Positions 46,697-60,380 are shown, numbered from the stretch's first letter. The stretch: 64,000 nucleotides of DNA from Dastarcus helophoroides (GCA_028583605.1 CM053330.1:24020129-24084128); one strand, 5' to 3'. Numbers and translations are program-made. The notes: a model not told the origin generated them from the sequence alone.

Positions 46697-48086
46697 TACA
46701 GGCTGGACCATAAGTAATGGTACATAGAGCAAGAGTAGATTTTTCATATAAAGGTGAATTACCCATATTTACCTTATATTAAAAGTTGATATTAACAGAG
46801 ATACAGGGTGTCAAAGTTAAAAAAAAAATTGTGATTTTTTCGCATAACTGATGAACACATTTGACTATAGACAAGAAATTTGGCATAGGGGGGTTTATTT
46901 GGTTAAAAAATTCTAATTTGCTAACAGATTGTCAGTAAGTCATAGGGGGCGCCACCTGCGCTACCTTGTATTATTCTAAGGCATCATAACTTTTTTGTGC
47001 CTTCATGGAAACTTATTTTAAATAGATATTTTTATTTATCTACATTTTTTACGTAAAAGAGGTTTACTTTATAAATGTTGATACAAGCAACCCTTTTTTA
47101 AGATATTTGCCTTCAAAGTTTGCCTTACGATTATTTTAAGTTATGTAAATGTGAATTTTTCGCAGTAGGTTTTAAAATAAAAGTAATAAAACTGACTTTA
47201 AAATAGTTTATATCAAATACTACTCTACTGACATTATTATTACACAATTTTTTAAAATTTCTAGAGCAAATTTAAATAAAATACCAAAACAAAATTTGTT
47301 TTCAAAATTAAGTATGTGGGAAATGACCTTTTTCATGTAAAGGGATTGAAAACAATTAAAAATTTGGCTGTCTTTTATTGAAATTCATCTCCAAATATCT
47401 GCTTTGACCACCAAGACCATTAAAATTTTCTTGTGCGGACTTAGAGATCATATCTCACATCTCTACGTTGGAAAATAAATTACGTCCTAACTTATCGGAT
47501 TTTCTTTATTGAGATTTTCAAAATTTAGGTAATAATATTAACAGCTAAGTAATATTTGACATAAATTAGTTTCAATGCTGTCTTATGATTACTTTTTTTT
47601 CAAGCCTACTTCGAAAATTTAGTATCTTGGTAATTTAAAACCAAGGCACGTCAAGCTTTAAAGGCAAATATCTTGGAAACGGTGGTTGCTCGTATCAACT
47701 TTCAGAAAGTACATCTTTTTTACGTAAAAAATATGAGGAAATAAAATAACCCATTTAAAATTAATATACGTGGGAGCACAAAAAAGTTATGATAATTTAG
47801 AATTATGCAGGATAGAGCAGGTAGCGTTCCCTATCAGCTATTGGTAATATGTTAGCAAATTAGAGTTTGTCGATCCAAGAAACCCGCTTGTGCCAAATTT
47901 TGTGCCTATATTACAATTCATTCCATAATTATACGAAAAAATCGAAATTTTTTTTTCAACTTTGACACCCTCTACCTCTGTTAATATCAACTTTTGGTAT
48001 AAAGTAAATGTAGCTAAATCACATAATTTTATTCGAAAAATCCACAATTGCTCTGTGTACCATTACTTATGGTCCACCTTGTAGAT
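46697..48086. repeat. Foldback element B, full copy, about 1.4 kb
   Basis: The ends TACAGGCTGGACCATAAGTA and its near-complement TACTTATGGTCCACCTTGTA are followed by arms of more than 500 bp: 'aagttgatattaacagag' opposite 'ctctgttaatatcaactt', and 'ctacattttttacgtaaaa' opposite 'ttttttacgtaaaaaat'. The reverse complement of the left part recurs at 25345-26175. No coding capacity. Confidence 0.8.
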
Positions 48087-50200
48087 TGTGCAATTTAATT
48101 TTCACGAAGAACACATGGAGCTTTGAACTTCAAACTTCCAAAATCGTTTACAATTAGTCCTTTTTGACCGTACTTGTCAAGTTAAAACTAGAAAACAAAA
48201 ACAAAAATAAATTTAAGAGAAAATACAAAAGAACATAAAAATTTCTTGAACTTCCAAGTTTGAAGTTGAAATTTTTAGATAAACTTTCCTATTTAAACGT
48301 AGAATTTTCTAAAAAATTGAAAATTCAAACTAAAATGAATGACCTACCTTTTTGAATTTTTGGTTCAGCCAAAGAAATGTTAAGCGGAATACAGGATAAA
48401 TAATAAAAAAAAAAAGACCAAAAGATGGTGTTATTAAATCTTAACGTGATTTTTTTCTTAATGTAGTTATTTCCAATGAAAACACTTTTTTTGAAATTTG
48501 GAAATTTAAAAAACAAATCATTAGGTACAAAGATGGTATTTTGACAATCGGAATTTTACAAAAAAATCGAAAGGAAAAATATTTTAATTTATTTGAATAA
48601 TAATTTAATTTTTTATTAGAATAAATTTTTATTTTCAACAATTTTTAAAATATTGATCCAATATTTAGATTTCTACAGAAAGATTAAATTTTAAATATTC
48701 CTTTTAAACATTCATTAATTATTCATTTTTGGAATTTAAAAATTGAATAACTACCTGAATATTTCGAAGGTAAAAATTTAAAATGTAATTCGAAATTACA
48801 ATTTTTTTCCAAAGCTAAAATTTTAAATTTTAGTAACAATTTAGTGACAATAATGGTCCCCAAATTCGGTTCTATTTTCGATATTTTGTTTCGCGTGTCA
48901 GTTATCAGAAAAATTTATAAAAAAATTAGCACCAAATTTTATTATGAAATTCAAATTTTTAACTTATTTTTTTCCGTGACGGTCTGAGGACTTTACGGAC
49001 AAATGTTGCAGAACTGTGTTTTGATCTCATAAAAATATATTGCTAAAATTAAAAATTCAAATTTGGCGGTGGGGCTCCAAATTAATAAATTCTTGAAATG
49101 CTACGCAAATTTAGGTTGCTTCGAAATGTATATCTACCTCTTACATGCGGACTAGAATTGCGCCAAAGCTTAAATTTGGATATTCATATCCGGCTGTCTT
49201 CATTTTAAAAGAGAAAATCTATTATAGGAAGCTCTTTACAAAATTTCAAGTTTGTGACAGGCCAATTCCGTCAATCTCATTTCCAATAATAGGGATAATA
49301 ATATATAGGGCCACTTCCCCGTCAGTAATTATCAACTCCACAGTCATTTATCAGTTTAATCGATCAATTAAGTTGTTTATCAATTGGTTATCAATTCAAA
49401 AATTGCGAACTATCAACGTACTGTCAGAAATGTTAATTTGGTCTGCCTACTCGCGTTTGGATCACATTGACAGACGCCAAAGAGTACTTTTAACGTTCTT
49501 TTAGACCCCTTTAGAGATTGAATTTCCAAAAATTCCTTCTTAGTGTGCACTTACATTACAAAAACAACCTGTTTGCAAAATTTTGAGTTCCTTGTGGGCT
49601 CTGCGTTGAGATATGTATACACTGCGTTTCAATGAAAACTATTCACCACAAAAAATTTTTTAGATAATTACTTTTTGGAAAAACACGTCAATAAATATAT
49701 CGGGTGTAACAGGATCAGGTTCTTAACCAGGATTTTTTTCAGGGGGGGGGGGGAGGCTGCGATCCTTCTGCTAAAACTACCTAGTCTTTGTTTGCGTTTA
49801 AGTTAGAGCTGAGAAGCCACGATCCAATACTACTTTACTATTAGCATTATTATTGTTTACAAGTATACTAAAATATAAAAAAATACACTAGAAACAATTC
49901 TAGAGTCTAATTCTTCTGACAAAGTAATTTAACAACAGTTACTTTTATGACCCACCCAGTCCCATTTAACTTTTGCTTGCCATTGTAACGCAGGACAATT
50001 AAATTATGTTGCCTATTTATCTTAATTAAATTTCTAAATAAAAACAGATGTAAGGGTAAGATGATAAAATAACTCAAAAGATATTCCTTTTCAAAAATTT
50101 ATCTTTAAGCTGTCTTCTACAACCTGCACTTGTGTATGAAAAAATCCTCTAGAAAGTAATCTGTTTAAAGTCAGCTGGAGAAAAATCTTTTTTTTAAGTT
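48087..50200. other. Intronic AT-rich stretch
   Basis: No exon recognised. 49260-49620 contains another diverged copy of the repeat seen in the 36-kb intron ('gacccctttagagattgaatttccaaaaattcc'-type sequence). A run of 12 G lies at 49742-49753. The 119-codon frame at 49145-49504 has no recognisable domain. Confidence 0.45.
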
Positions 50201-51700
50201 TTTACAAATTTCGATTAAATTCATAATTTTAACTTTTATCTCAAATTTAAAGTTTGCACCCGAACATTTGGAATTTGGATATGCTTTGTAAATTCTAGAA
50301 AATTATATGTTTTTTTTTTAAGTACAAGTTTTCTCTTGGCGTCCTACTCTTTTTCTAATTGGCTAAAACTTCAATTCCTACGTTTTTTATTTTGGGCAAT
50401 TTTTAAATTTTAATGTTTTCTAGAATTATTGTTGTTACCTGAACCTGCGATGTCGAAATGCATTTGATTTTTCCGAATTTCGAAAAAAAGTTTTTGCTAT
50501 AAAGTTATTTATCGTTTTTTTTAACTTTTACCTTTAACCCCAAAATTTCGACATTTTTTTGGAAATTTTTAATTTGAATTAAATTTTCTGTCAAATGCGA
50601 AGTATGCTAATACTTTTTTTTTCTTAAAATTCAGAGTTTAAAAAGTTGGTATTTACATACTTCAAACCCACAAATATTTTTTTAAACCTCGATTCTTTCT
50701 AGAAACCTGAAAATTTCGCAAACATTTTTGTGAAAAATATCAGATATCCAAATTCTAAACTTAATCTTGAGGTTTTTGAGTTTGTAATTTTGATTCGAAA
50801 TGTCTAGAAAAGTCTACATTTAGAGTGGACAAAGTCGTTTTAGAAAAAGTTTAATTACGACCGAGCTTATACTTAAAAATAACCGACTGAATTGATTAAT
50901 AAACATTTCTGAAAATATTAACTTTTTTAGAAATTTTTAATTTCCAAACAAAAAGTGGGATATGTTCATTCTTAACAAATTTACCTGTTCGAACTCGGAA
51001 TTTTTAGTTATTTAAATTCGAAATTTTAGGGATAAGTTGACATTTAGAATTACTGACTAAATCTGAAGAAAAAAGAAGCCATAATTTTTGGAAAAAAAAG
51101 TTTGATGCCAAAATTTTCTAAAAAAAATGTCAAATTTCCAAAAGAAAAAATCTATTAACAATAACACTCAACATTTTGTCTAAAAATAAAATTCAAAAAA
51201 TTAACTTTGATATTTCCTGAAACTTTTAACGATTTCTCAAAATGGCCAGGGGATTTTTTAAAATTAAATGTCTAGATAGAAAATCAAAATACTTTGAAGA
51301 AGTCTGAATTTTGAACCAGTGCTAAAGTTAAACTAAGGTCATTAAGCTATTTTTTTCAAAATCTCGACTTAAACCTTGGCGTTTTGAAACTCGTTGTAAA
51401 AAGTCGTTAAAATTTTATAAATCAAGTTTTTCTAAAAATATGAATTTAAAGTTGAAATGTCTTTAATTTCTTAACTAAAGTTGAAATTTGATAACTAAGA
51501 TAGAAATTTCAATATTTTTTTGGAAGTTTTCACTTGGAAGTCGAATTTTGGTGAAAAAAGCCGAATGTTTAAAACCGTAATCGAAATAATAACCGTAACC
51601 GTAATCGAAATAACAAACAATTTCGACATTTTTTATTTTTAAGTTTAAACTTTTTCAAAACATTAAGAATTTCGAATTAAACTGATGGATTAAAGTTATT
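50201..51700. repeat. Fuzzy low-complexity repeat, mixed orientation
   Basis: Both T-rich (CCCAAAATTTCGACATTTTT near 50540) and A-rich (GTCGAATTTTGGTGAAAAAA near 51540) forms of the short motif occur, so the block may be made of oppositely oriented segments. No gene. Confidence 0.5.
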
Positions 51701-53540
51701 AAAAAATTCACAGATTTCGCAATCCTTGCAACCAACGGAGACATTGGAAATGATAACACCAAATAGAAACATAATTAACCCTTTATTTAACATACAAGGT
51801 TATAAAGGGTATTTACAAATTTCAAAGACAGCGCTTGGTAGCTGATTCGGAATGATAAATAAATACGAATTACGAAAAAAAAAACTAATAAAAAATGTTT
51901 CGAAATGCAGACTTTCAAAGTTGTTATAAAAAATAATTTCATTAATAATTTCATAACCTCTTTACCGATCGTGTTGAAATATGAAACCTTTATTTATTTA
52001 GATTATTAAGGCTAGAATCTTAGTGACGTCGACCCTTATGTTATCCGACACCCCTTGAAATTCGCCACGACAATTATCTTTGTATCTTCGAAGTAGTAAA
52101 TAATAATAATTACATAAAATATGTATTGATTTACAACAATACGTATTACGTTTAGTTTTTATTTTTTTTATAACTGATTAAAATGTCGTTAAGGCTGACC
52201 GTGTTGAAAGTGTTTACAGATGTGTCTTACACCACATAAATTTTATGGCCCTTCACAGTTTGTTTGAACCCCCTGGTGCCCTGATTGGATAAGCAGCACA
52301 TTTCACAAATTTATCATTCCAACAAGTGGTTCTTAGATATAAGTTTAAGAATCATTTTATTGACACTGAATGTTCCTTCTTTCCTTTTTGAAAGGCAACG
52401 TTACAATGAAGAGACCACAGGGTGCTCGTAAGTAGTAATTGTCTTGAAAGTGTTATTCCTGGCCTTTTCTTCTTGGGATAAAAGTATTTTGTTTTCTGTT
52501 TTCTCTTGATCCTAACATTTATTGCCCCGGTCATGTAATTGTTCTTCCTGACAAGAATTTATGGTCTTTGAATTGCATGTCATATTTTTGTTTCTTTGAA
52601 TGGACTTTTAAATGACCAGCTGCATTCAACCCAATTTGGTTTCTTGAAAATGAAGTTAATTTTTTCTGATTTCAATGGAATTTCTAATTACTTCCAAAAT
52701 AAACTTGTTTCAGTTAATAAATCTTATTTAGATTATTTCGCATTGAAATCAGGATCATCGAAAAAAAAAGAGGGCAGTGGAATGGCAAATTTATCAATCT
52801 TAAAAATTGAGGTTGGTTCTGTGATGTTGTTTATCATATTCCAGATCACACGTGAATTCGTTTATGTTGTGATTTGATCCATATGGTACATTACTTCAAA
52901 CTCTTTTAAAGAAAATTACAATTTTTTAACTAATGCTGAAGTAATGATGTTCGCTTGACACCATGGATTTAACAATGCTGGACATTGTTTAAAGTTACTG
53001 CACCTATTTCTAATTAAAACTAGAGCTGTACTGGTTGTACTGATTGCCATTTTCGCTTTGCATGATCATTTAACTTTTCCGCTCTTATGGGAATAATAAA
53101 TAAAAGTAATTCCCTTTTTTACCGAAAGCTCTAAAACCTTTATTAGAGTTAATTAGTTGTCTTAGACCGGGTTGTGTGGTTCTTCTAAATTAAAAAAAGT
53201 TTAGGACGGTTGTGACCTGTTCTTTTATTTTAAAGCGGTCTTGCAGCAACTCTATTGCATAATTAATTAATAATAATAATTAGCTAATAATGACAATGAT
53301 TCAATAATCTCACTTGAATCTCATTCCACAGAATCGCAAAGATAATGAAATTTCTTAATATCAAAAATACGCTTGTCGTAATGAACTAACCACTTAAGTG
53401 AATCTAAAAACAAAAATGGTAAGCGATGAGGGCTTTAAATTAGCAACAGATATGGTATATAATTATCTCGAGCCGTTTAATAATGACAGAGTGAGTCTGA
53501 TTGAATTAGTAAATTTCAATTTATGTCAGTTAAAATTTTA
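51701..53540. other. Intronic stretch with more complex sequence, no gene called
   Basis: 52170-52880 is less repetitive and carries short frames on both strands (52352-52534 minus, with KRKQKTKYFYPKKKRPG; 52596-52877 plus). Neither has a domain I recognise, and no paired splice sites in the frame of the host gene were found. It could be an eroded DNA transposon. Confidence 0.35.
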
Positions 53541-53542
53541 TC

Positions 53543-53730
53543 GGATGTTCAAATGAAAAAGTCATCAAGTGTGCTGTAAGTTTTTTAGAAGAGAACGTAG
53601 CCATAGTCCATAAGTAATCGAATGTCGGGTTAAGACATTCGATTACTTATGGACTATTTTGGTTGATCCGTCAAGGGTCATTTTGACGTCTTATTTATCC
53701 AGAGAGATTAAAATTTTCTAACCTAAAGAA
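53543..53730. repeat. MITE H copy with a perfect 24-bp hairpin
   Basis: The flanks match MITE H (TCGGATGTTCAAATG, AAAGTCATCAAGTGTGCTGT; then GTTGATCCGTCAAGGGTCA and TTTTGACGTCTTATTTA). In the middle, 53603-53626 and 53634-53657 are perfect 24-bp inverted repeats around a 7-nt loop (GGGTTAA). Confidence 0.75.
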
Positions 53731-53799
53731 AATCGTCTAGAAATCTATTTTACTCATATTTTTACTCTTCTTTACAAAATTATGCGCTTAAGCTTTCAA

Positions 53800-56210
53800 A
53801 ATAATTATAAACACAAATTTTGGGCTTTTCCGAAATTTAATAATTTCTTCCACAATTTCCAATTTTTAAAATTTTTACATTAAACTTGCAATTCTTCTGT
53901 TTTTTTTCTTAAAACTTCGTATTTCAAACGGATTCAAAATTTGAACATCAGTCTTGCGAGTCTATCCCAAGATATTGCATTAAAAAAATAAATATAGAGT
54001 ATTTTCTTGAAATTATGACTTTTTCACAAAATTCCTCAACCTTCCAAACTGTCATTTATTTTTCTTAAACTGTCAATAAATATTTACGTTTTGTTTAAAA
54101 TTTTCATATTAAATAATAAATTCTAAATATTTCTAAAGATTTTGACTTATTTTCGAAATTCTTAAAATTATAAATATATAAACTCGAAAACTTAAGATTT
54201 TTTATCGAAATTTTGTAATGTCAACTTAAGATCCCCTCTTTTATTAAATTATGAGTGGTGGGTTTCCTCAAATTTTAAAATCCCAAAATTCAAACTTTAC
54301 TTTCTACTTTTATTTCCAACACCAATAAAAGTTTCAACCAGTGTTAAAGCTTTAATTTTTTATTTTTAAGGTTTTAAATTTGATCTAGATTCGTTTTTTA
54401 AGAACACAAGCCATTTATTTAAAATCTTGACTTTAAATAAAATATTTTAATTTTTTTTAGTTGCAAAATTTTATCTTTAACCTTAAAATGTTGACATATG
54501 TTTTAAAATTTTAGAACATTATGAATTTTTTGAAATCCTGGAATATTTTCCTAAAATTGTTAATTTTTTTTACCGTTTTTTTCGCAACTTTTCTGAATTC
54601 AAAATTTTGGCCTTATTTAGCTATTTTTTTTTATTTTCGACCTTAATATCGAAGTATTCGACTTGAGATTTCGAGTGAAAACTTGAATATTCAAATATTT
54701 TTCTTTCGACTTTTTTCTATTTTTAAGGTTATTTCTGCAACGTTTATCTTTTCTAAATTTACAGTTTTCATTAGCCAAGTTTCTTCTGAAAGATTATTTT
54801 TTAAATTGAAATATACTCGTATAACCAAATAGACTACGAAATAATTTAAATTAAAATAATATTAAGGCATCTATGCTCATGGCTCTTGAAAGAAATATTT
54901 TAGTACAAAGCGAAAACAATGAAATATTAAAATATATTTATCTACAAGCAAAAATTTGTCAACTTTATTGTAAAAGTAATTTACATTTATTTGAGCCCTA
55001 AAAATTATAAGTGCAGATATTTTACCACATTCGTTTACTGAGTACTTCAAGGTTTTCAAGACAGTACGTGAATTGGATTTAGGGTAAGAGTTTACAGCAT
55101 AATAATGGAATTATAACCCCTCAGTTAAGGGCCGCTGACTTGGGTAGCCCGTGTAAACTTCAGAACCTTTAAGTTTGCGCATCTTTACATGCTCACGATA
55201 CCGCCTATTGTGTTCAGTTTTTGTTAGCGGTGTATTCGTACTTAACTCACTAGATTCTCTATTTTCAATCTCTCGTAAACGTTTTTTTGCGCTCTCGATA
55301 TGTCTTACATTTTTCGCTATTTTTCATACTCTTAATATCCATAGCTGATAGCCTTATGCAATGAAACGTCACTGGATTAAACGAATATGGTGCACTGCGG
55401 TGAACTGTAAACTTAACATTCTCCCATAGTTTCATGCCGCCGAGAACGCTCGACTGGCGATTCGAGTATGTCCGACCGACCGACACCTTGTTCTCTCAAG
55501 CTTGAACGAAAACCCGAAACTTCACCCCATATCTCAACATAAACATTTCCAATGTTAAAAAATTCTAAATTTTCCAGTTTAAAAATGCTCAAGTTTTGTG
55601 TAAGACTCGAAATTTTTAAAAGAATCGACATTTGAAACATTTTTTTTCAAGCTCAATCAATATCTTAGGAAAAATAATGAAAGAAATTCCTAAAAAAAGT
55701 TATTAAAAAATGTCTTTTCAAAATTATTGTTTATAAGAGATTTTAAATTTTTAATAAAGAGCCGAATATTCAAAAATTTTTTGAAATACCGAATTTAAAA
55801 TTTTAATTTTTAAATTCAAAAACTGTAAAAATATTATCACAAAATCCAAGTTTTTTCTCAAAATTTCCTATTAAATCTTGAAAGATCGGTTGTACAAATT
55901 TCCAGTTTTTTTTTAAATTTGAATTTCTGCAAAATTGGACATTTTTTAATAAAATTTGAAACATAGGATTGAAATTTCAAATAAAAAAAAGAAATTTCAA
56001 AAAAAGTTTAAATTTTTCTAGAAACGAAATCTCAGATTTAAAAGTCAAAATTTTGGAAAAAATTCGAATGAATTTAAGGTAAAAATTTTAAATTCAAGAA
56101 TTAACTCAAAATTTTGGGAACTTCATTTAAAAATGTTATACTCCTGAATATCCTGAGTATAACCTAAAAGCTAATTTTTTTAAATTTTGACTGCGAGTTC
56201 AAAATGTTGT
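53800..56210. repeat. Fuzzy low-complexity repeat and AT-rich intron
   Basis: Mostly TTCGAAATTC and AAAATTTTGAC type words. 55080-55500 is more complex, with overlapping minus-strand frames (55265-55640) that lack motifs. No exon called. Confidence 0.45.
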
Positions 56211-56528
56211 TTTTAATTGTGAGTTTTGGCCTGTAAATGCCTTTTTTTAGAGTATTTTACCTTTTTAGTACCTTCTTTCTGCCTAATTTGACATTTGCTC
56301 AGCTTTTTACCTTGTTTAATTGTGCGGTTTATAATAATAAGAAATAGCGCGAAATTTGAAAAAAAATATTCCTTGCATTTCCGTACGAAAACAAAATGAT
56401 CCATTAAAAATGTTTTTGAAAAAGGTCGCATGTCTGGAGAGTTCAGTTCTATCTAGTGTGAAGCCAAGAAATTTCGGAGGGGCTGCAGCCCCCTAGCTCC
56501 CCCTTGGTTACGGGTTTCAACAGGGTCG

Positions 56529-57481
56529 TGGTGCACCCCAATTTTTTTCTTTATTTATGAAGATAAAATTTTCAAACTTACTACACTTGATGTACTTATG
56601 AAATGTCAAATTTTGACATAAAAATGTCATTCCTACTGCTGGTCATTTTCGCTAAAACTGATACAAACTTTTGATTTTTAAACGCAACATCTTGTATATT
56701 ATTACATTTTTGTAATCTACACAATCTTCTGAACACAATTTACCTAAAAAAAGTGATTTTTAAAGATCAAAAATTTTTTTGGCTCCATTTAATTTTTTGA
56801 CCTAGAAGGCTAATTAATTCTCTAATTAATTCTAATGAACCACATTAATGCTGAAAAAATCAAATCACATGAAAAAAATGAGTATTTCATTCTTTCATCA
56901 CGTGATATAGTTAACACAAATAGTTCTTATTCATAATTTCATTTTCTTAAATGGTCATATATTGCTACTGTGGTACCACCAAAAAGTATAATTAAGGGAG
57001 CAATCCAACTATATTTTTATTGTTGCTGTGAAATCAATAGAACTGAAATTGCAGCCAAAGGAATTCAAAATATTAGGTTTGAATTTATTTAAAGATTTAT
57101 TGAATAAGAACATAAGATAGCTGTGGAAAACAAATTTTGAAAAAAAGACACTTCCTAAGATTTCCTAATTTAATTTTTTTGCAGCGCTAATATGGTCATT
57201 TAGCGTTCATTAGTATATCATGGCTAGGCTGAAAAATAAAATGGGATCAAAAAAATGTTTGATGCTTTAAAAATCACTAATTTTATATGTATTTTATCCA
57301 GAAAATTGTGCAAATTCCAAAAACGTAATAATAATAAATAAATAAAAATCAAAAGTTGGTGTCAGTTTTAGCGAGGGTGATAGCAGTTTTATGTCAAAAT
57401 TTGACATTTTATAAATACATCAAGCCTAGTAACTTTGAAAATTTTATCTTCATAAATAAAGAAAATATAGGTGGTGTATCA
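56529..57481. repeat. Foldback element D, about 950 bp
   Basis: The left arm starts GTGGTGCACCCCAATTTT and carries 'tttatttatgaagataaaattttc', inverted at the right end as 'gaaaattttatcttcataaataaag', then GGTGGTGTATC. Further inside, 'gtcaaattttgacataaaa' pairs with 'ttatgtcaaaatttgacat'. A second, diverged copy is at 62949-63771. Confidence 0.75.
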
Positions 57482-58596
57482 TTCTTCTGTTAAATCCGAT
57501 ATATGGGGGGACATATTTTCTCATATTTATACCGAATGTAACTGTCATCCCTAAGCCTCCAAGGCAAACCCTTTTATTTTTTTAAATACAAGCTCCTATA
57601 TTTTCTTAAAATTTTAAATTGCTCTCGACTAGTAGATTTCCAAAATGTAAAGTACTTAGGGTTTAGACTGAATATTTCTGAAGCTGCAGCTAATTAAATT
57701 TAAATTAAACAAGGATTAATCGAATGAATGAAACATCGCCGCCGATTCGGTAATTTAATTTAAAAGCAAAAAAGTATAAGGTGTGCAAGCTGATCTACAT
57801 ACAATGATTTAATTAAGCTGTAAAGGCATCCCTAACATTACTTATGGTAGCACACTTGGGGTCAATTTTCAACATTCATAAATAATTCTTTCTAGTAATT
57901 TATCTTTAGATTTTGGTTGTGTTGCTGTAGATTCTATTTTTAAATAACAGAACCAACAGATAGAAATCCATGGAGAGCAAATCAGGCGACCTAGGTGGTC
58001 ACTCCATCATCGTACATCTTCTGGCTTTCTCCCTCTAGATATTTAGGTACATTCGACTTAAATGTGCCTTATTACTTTGAAACATAAATAAATTTTGAGA
58101 TAAACTTTCGTGATTCTCTACTATTATAGTTATTCCTAGCCTTCTAGCTTCGGTGCAGTCTACTTTTTCTGGTTTGTGCACTTTTTTAGCTACAGACACA
58201 CAGACCCTATTTTCATAAATCTTTGAATCAATTCTGTTCAATTCTGTTAAATGTTTTTATGTGTTGCTTTTTTTAACGAAAAGCAAAATTAAACAATTTA
58301 GCTGCAGATCTTGCATTGTGTCAATCCACCCTTGGATAGTGTAAACCTTTGGTAAGAATTTAACAATTACTTAATAGCAATAATTTATTTTGTATGTCTG
58401 AAACACAGACGTTAAATGGGTTATTTACATATGTTATGACATGCTATGCACCCTTCGTTAACATAGTTTTGAAATTAATTTATCCATAATTCTCCAGTTG
58501 TTTACTCTGGACCCTAAAAATTATACATTTTTGAAATCTATTTATTACAACTATTTTTATTCTAAATGCAATTACCTTTCATAAAAACATAAAATA
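57482..58596. other. Intronic AT-rich stretch
   Basis: No element ends, RNAs or exons recognised. The short minus frame at 58035-58241 has no motif. Confidence 0.45.
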
Positions 58597-58779
58597 TACA
58601 GGGTTCTCATTTAAAGAATTATAGTTTTGTCAAAAATCTCAAAAACGTGATCTTTAATTGTTTTTTTCGTAATGCCATCTGAATTAAAGTCAAGAACTAT
58701 ACTAATTTGCTAATTTAACCAATTTTGTATCTTTAATAATAATAAAGTTAGCACCTAATTTGGACCATCCTGTATATAT
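58597..58779. repeat. Short MITE with TACAGG ends
   Basis: Left ATATACAGGGTTCTC and right GGACCATCCTGTATATA form terminal inverted repeats of about 12 bp around 183 bp of AT-rich, non-coding sequence. Confidence 0.55.
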
Positions 58780-58902
58780 AAAAAAAGATTATTATTTTTC
58801 TTTTTTTAAGTGTCGACTTAAGGAAAAAATAATAGATTTTTTCCAAAATTACTCGACAGATTTAAATAATCTGATTGTTAATTTGATACTATATAAAAAT
58901 TT

Positions 58903-59975
58903 TTGATGGAACGGACTGGTCCTTGGTTATCTTCAAAAATTGAAATACAGAACTGGTCCCCTGAAATCAAGAAAGATTAAAAAACACAACAAACGTTGCT
59001 CTAACGCGTTTCGGCAGCCAAGCTGTCATCTTCAGAAATGATACTGACAAGGAAAGTACCCGAATATAAAAGCACATTCTTATAGGAAATAACGTAACAA
59101 TGGTTTTACCGAAAATTCCAATTAATTCTTGAGATATTAAAGAAAAACTGTTTTTGGGGGTTATCTTTAGGGGTGGAGAGTTCACCACCTAAATTACAAA
59201 ATAAGCATCTAAAAAAATGGTTGATGCATTATTTTGATGAAATATCAACATATAATAAGTTAAAGGTGAAAAAACAAATGTTTTGATTCGCAATCTAATA
59301 ATGATCAAATCCATGGGGTTCTCCAAGAGTCATAAAAATAGGGGTGTTACGGTATTTCACTGTTAATGCAAAGTATATGTCAAAATAATTATTATAGAAA
59401 TTAAATTGAAAACATATGTTGTGTTTTACTTTCCATATCACTGTACAAAAAAAAATTAACTCAAGGATTGTTTTTGCAAAACTCCGAGACAGGTCAATTT
59501 TATTTTTTAGTTTTCTTAATAAAATTGTTAAATATGATAAAATTCAGTTGTTCAAAAGTTGATATATAAGAAAAAAAAATGAAACTCACCCCCATAAAAA
59601 TTAGGGGTTGCAACTTTTTAACATAACTAATATGTTTTTAGGAGCTTTTTTTTTGAGAAATAACAAAGCGTTTGTTTCATTAAAAAATTCGAATTAATTC
59701 TTGAGTTGTGTGGGGTCAACCTTAGGGGGTGGTTTCACCACTTAAATCGCCGAATTAGCATCTAAAAAAAATACGTGTCCAATATTTCTTTATGTACTAT
59801 GACATATCACAAAATGAAAAAAAATCGGTGAGGTACACCTCGGGTACTTTCCTTGTGAATATCTCTTTGAAGATGACAGCTTGGCGCGTAGAGCAACGTT
59901 TGTTATGTTTTTTAATCTTTCTTGGTTTCAGGGAACAAGTTCTGTATTTGTATATTTCAATGTTTTACTATATAA
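58903..59975. repeat. Repeat family E foldback with hammerhead-like cores in both arms
   Basis: The left arm, 58903-59058, runs GATGGAACGGACTGGTCC, CAAGAAAGATTAAAAAAC, GTTGCTCTAACGCGTTTCGG, CAGCCAAGCTGTCATCTTCAG and GGAAAGTACCCG. The right arm, 59839-59975, is its inverted copy. In the left arm the minus strand reads CTGAAGA (59034-59028), a CAGC/GCTG stem, CGAAAC and GCGTT. The right arm has TTGAAGA and has lost the CGAAAC segment. Another partial copy starts at 60008. Confidence 0.65.
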
Positions 59976-60380
59976 AAATATCAAAATTTTGATATTAATG
60001 TCAAATTTTGGTGGAACGGACTGGTTCTTAGTTATCTTCAAAAATTGTCAATCAATGTCAAAGTTATGCGAAAAAAAGAAATTTTCACTAAGGGTCTAAC
60101 GCTTGGAGAAATTGGAAAAAAGATAAAAATTGCAAGTTTAAACTCAAAGGTTAAGAAAATAAATAAAGTTCCGAAAATAATTAAATACGTTCAAAGAATA
60201 TTTCCAATAGTTTCGAATTTAATGTATACCTATCTATAACATCGGATTTTCTCTTGAAATCGTTAGTTTAAGAGTAGTTATTGCTAGAAAATAGATTACT
60301 CGAAAAGAAAGTTCCAAATTAGAGTCTATATGCTAATGCACAGACAGACCACCAGGTTTGACCATTTATTAGATTCGAAG

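Noticed and set aside
49145..49504. 119-codon plus-strand frame
   Set aside because: Partly inside an interspersed repeat; no recognisable domain.
59792..60239. Chain of 64-72 codon plus-strand frames
   Set aside because: They cover repeat family E and AT-rich flank; no domain or splice signal.
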